Shown one piece after another: positions 4,396 to 6,452 of a stretch of 6,452 nt of DNA. Origin of the DNA: Deinococcales bacterium (GTDB lineage: Bacteria; Deinococcota; Deinococci; Deinococcales; Deinococcaceae). The stretch is taken from the NCBI GenBank assembly GCA_025359705.1, contig JANYFS010000030.1, positions 1 to 6,452 of the forward strand, in the 5' to 3' direction. The notes under the pieces were generated by a model, which saw only the letters and a program-made list of their open reading frames with translations, was not told the DNA's origin and made no database searches. Every line of letters starts with the position of its first letter. Position 1 is the first letter of the stretch. A program made the translations under genes and the position numbers.

Positions 4396-6452
4396 ATGCG
4401 CTATCCACTCACCCCCATCACCTTTGCTTTGCTGCTCAGTATTCCCGCCGTCTCCCAAGCCCAGCCCGTCAGTGTGATCGCCGATATTCAGGTCAAAGGG
4501 GCCAGCGATCTGATCTCGAGCCTGGTCAAAATCAACCTGCCCATACAGGTCGGAGACCCCCTCTCGAGCGTGAATTTGACGGCGGTGCAGTTGGCGGTAT
4601 TCAATCAAGGATTTTTTCAAAAAGTATCCGCCGAGTTGCAAGATGTGAGCGGCAAAACCATTTTGTTGATCACGGTCATTCCCAATTTGGACATCAAAAG
4701 CATCGAGGTTAAAAGCACTTTTATTTCCCCAGAGCGCATCAAATCGGTACTGGATAGCCAACTGAATATCTCGCCTGGGGCCACTTTCAACGGCACTCGA
4801 GTGGAGCAATCCAAAGAGGATATTTCTAAAGCCTACCGCGATGGTGGTTTTCCCTTTACTCCACGTATTATTACCGATGTTGTTGAGGAAAAAGATGGGG
4901 CCAAAGTCACCTACACCGTCGAAGAAAGTGTCCCCATTAGCAAACTCGAGCTACCCAAAAGCACTTTGGTAACAGGCGATGAGATTCAGAGTGCATTTGC
5001 GCCGATGATTGCCACAGGAGCCTTTGATTACAAGTTGTATTTGCAAGGTATCCAAACCCTTGGAAAAATTTACGCCGATAAAGGTTATTTGGGCAGTGGC
5101 TTGGATGTTGCCAAAAGTACCTTGCTCGAGGGAGGGGTTTTAAAGCTCGAGCTGCGTGAGCTTAAAATTGCCAGTTTTAATCTGGCACCACTGGGTAAAG
5201 AAGTGCCACTAAACATTAAAGTCGGTGACGTATTTAACCTTAAAACCTTGGGCGATGAAATCAGCCGTTTGGATAAAATCTTTGGTCAGGCCATCGAGCT
5301 GGGTTATTTGGCTAACCCTACCAATGCGGGTACGGTAGATGTTACCTTTAGCTTAAGCGCTCAAGCCCCTGCCAAGATCGATAAACTGGTGATTAAAAGC
5401 AGTGGAATTTTGGACACCACCACTTTGCAAAAGTTACTGCGCCTCAAAGCGGGTGATCCTTATAACCAACAGCTTGCTGAAGACGATTATTATACCTTGC
5501 AAAAAGCCTACCGCGATCAAGGTTATGAATTGGCAACCACCCCCAACCCGCTCGAGTTTGAAAATGGGGTGCTGACTTTAAACCTGCGCGAGGTTAAGAT
5601 TGCAGGCTATGAATTTAAATTCAAAGGCAGTAAACAAACCCAAGATCGGGTTTTGCTGCGCGAGCTTCCCGAACCAGGTAGCCTATTTAATGTCAATAAA
5701 CTGCGTAAAGGCATCGAAAATCTGATCCGCACAGGCTTGGTCAACCCACCTCAAGTCAATATCAAACCCAGCGAAACCGACCCCAATAATTTGATTGTGG
5801 TTCTCGAGACCAGCGAACTGGGAACCTTACAACTGGCCCCCGCCATTACGTACAGCACCCAAGATGGTTGGAATGGTAATTTTGTGGTGGGTTATACCAA
5901 CTTGTGGGGTTTAGCACACCAAATCAACGCTCAAGTTTCGGGGGGGCAAAACGATGCAGGACAACTGCTCACAGGCTCACTTTCCTATAGCATCCCTTGG
6001 TTGGATATTCCCTTTTTGGATTTTAATAAAGTGCGTACCAGTGTAACGCTTGGGGTATCGAGTGGAGTCAGTGGCAATATCAAGCTCCTCGACTCGAGCC
6101 AAACCCAAGTGGATGGGCGCGAATATACCCAGCGCTCTACAGGTGCGGATTTCAGTGTCTCGAGGCCGCTTGGTGACTATTTATCCTTGGGGGTCAGTGC
6201 CAACTATGCCTTCGATCAAAACTATCTCGAGGTTCTTGATCCAACCAAAGACTACGACCAGCGCACTGCCACCGATGGTACTAAACTTCCTGCCATATTT
6301 AGCTATTTACCCAAAGATGGACAAACCACCCTACTCTCGAGCGGATTATCTTGGGACAATACCAACAACCCCGAGTTCCCTACCAAAGGGGTTCGTGCAG
6401 ATGGCAATGTAGGCTTTGGTTTTGGTAACGCAGGTGATGTTCCTTTGGGTTG
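4396..6452 (+). CDS. bamA: Outer-membrane assembly protein BamA/Omp85, 3' end beyond window
   Basis: Central subunit of the machinery that folds beta-barrel proteins into the outer membrane. 685 residues are visible with no stop; the frame is open at the right edge. Residues 1-22 are a Sec signal peptide (TFALLLSIPAV, cleavage near SQA-Q). Six POTRA-like repeats follow, at about 24-97, 98-178, 179-256, 257-323, 324-400 and 401-475. Typical internal phrases are VFNQGFFQKV, AYRDGGFPF, IYADKGYLG, AYRDQGYEL and LIRTGLVNPP. From about 476 the strands of the barrel begin (LQLAPAITYS, FVVGYTNLWG, SLSYSIPWLDI, YLSLGVSANY), and SWDNTNNPEFPTKGVRADGNVG matches the D-x-x-x-x-x-x-P-x-x-G segment of Omp85 barrels. 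The later barrel strands are outside the window. It is divergent from the phosphorylase-yggS-divIVA operon. Six POTRAs is one more than in Escherichia coli. It contains 12 CTCGAG sites in all three codon phases. Confidence 0.93.
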   Translation, partial: MRYPLTPITFALLLSIPAVSQAQPVSVIADIQVKGASDLISSLVKINLPIQVGDPLSSVNLTAVQLAVFNQGFFQKVSAELQDVSGKTILLITVIPNLDIKSIEVKSTFISPERIKSVLDSQLNISPGATFNGTRVEQSKEDISKAYRDGGFPFTPRIITDVVEEKDGAKVTYTVEESVPISKLELPKSTLVTGDEIQSAFAPMIATGAFDYKLYLQGIQTLGKIYADKGYLGSGLDVAKSTLLEGGVLKLELRELKIASFNLAPLGKEVPLNIKVGDVFNLKTLGDEISRLDKIFGQAIELGYLANPTNAGTVDVTFSLSAQAPAKIDKLVIKSSGILDTTTLQKLLRLKAGDPYNQQLAEDDYYTLQKAYRDQGYELATTPNPLEFENGVLTLNLREVKIAGYEFKFKGSKQTQDRVLLRELPEPGSLFNVNKLRKGIENLIRTGLVNPPQVNIKPSETDPNNLIVVLETSELGTLQLAPAITYSTQDGWNGNFVVGYTNLWGLAHQINAQVSGGQNDAGQLLTGSLSYSIPWLDIPFLDFNKVRTSVTLGVSSGVSGNIKLLDSSQTQVDGREYTQRSTGADFSVSRPLGDYLSLGVSANYAFDQNYLEVLDPTKDYDQRTATDGTKLPAIFSYLPKDGQTTLLSSGLSWDNTNNPEFPTKGVRADGNVGFGFGNAGDVPLG

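Larger units (their letters stand above)
258..6341. repeat. Highly iterated palindrome CTCGAG, 47 copies
   Basis: First bases: 258, 350, 534, 696, 798, 894, 1124, 1150, 1247, 1346, 1406, 1487, 1662, 1742, 1780, 1997, 2060, 2186, 2218, 2531, 2680, 2725, 2803, 2839, 2989, 3025, 3172, 3215, 3259, 3364, 3603, 4017, 4159, 4324, 4357, 4515, 4563, 4796, 4945, 5125, 5146, 5551, 5803, 6093, 6159, 6226, 6336. Chance predicts about one or two in this length. Seven copies are intergenic. In bamA six are read as CTC-GAG, five as xxC-TCG-AGx and one as xCT-CGA-Gxx, so codon choice alone does not explain them. Flanking bases vary, although A rarely follows. Counted by eye. Confidence 0.95.

Noticed and set aside
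4345..4814. Two minus-strand frames opposite the start of bamA
   Set aside because: They are shadows of the signal peptide and first POTRA of bamA and have no family features.
258..6341. CTCGAG as XhoI linker or vector contamination
   Set aside because: The sites lie within continuous, well-conserved reading frames at irregular intervals and in all codon phases, so they are native sequence and not joints between fragments.

Overview
The window looks like the chromosome of a member of the Deinococcota (Deinococcus-Thermus), apart from a short foreign piece at the left end. The gene order purine nucleoside phosphorylase - YggS-type PLP protein - DivIVA, divergent from a long Omp85/BamA, fits that phylum. 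This assignment rests on gene content and protein style, not on a database search. From about position 235 rightward the DNA carries the palindrome CTCGAG 47 times, about one per 130 bases, in genes and between genes alike.

Layout. Positions 1 to about 230 (+) hold the N-terminal part of a secreted GDSL/SGNH hydrolase that looks planctomycete-like. It breaks off near 216-235, where the C-terminal end of a NAD(P)-dependent epimerase on the minus strand also breaks off. Both genes fail at the same point, so this is most simply a chimeric junction (assembly, cloning or amplification). Positions 165-989 (-) are the epimerase (atypical extended SDR), with its last ~20 residues read out of the foreign DNA. 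Positions 1196-1831 (-) are a TetR-family repressor with its own promoter and a likely operator inside the promoter spacer. Positions 1832-2095 hold that promoter and two terminators that close the next operon.

Positions 2096-4142 (-) are a tight three-gene operon read leftward: purine nucleoside phosphorylase, YggS/PLPBP and DivIVA, each overlapping the next by four bases. The phosphorylase has unusual purine-pocket residues that suggest 6-aminopurine (adenosine) preference. YggS looks after pyridoxal phosphate homeostasis. DivIVA is a membrane-curvature/polar coiled-coil protein whose C-terminal half is built on an 11-residue repeat. Positions 4143-4395 are the divergent intergenic region with promoter-like elements and three tandem 12-base repeats. 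From 4396 to the right edge (+) runs an Omp85/BamA outer-membrane assembly protein, open at the window end, with a signal peptide, six apparent POTRA domains and the first part of the beta barrel.

The presence of BamA indicates a diderm envelope. DivIVA and BamA side by side place cell-pole/division and envelope assembly functions together. The most unusual property of the window is the extreme density of CTCGAG, comparable in kind to the HIP1 palindrome of cyanobacteria.
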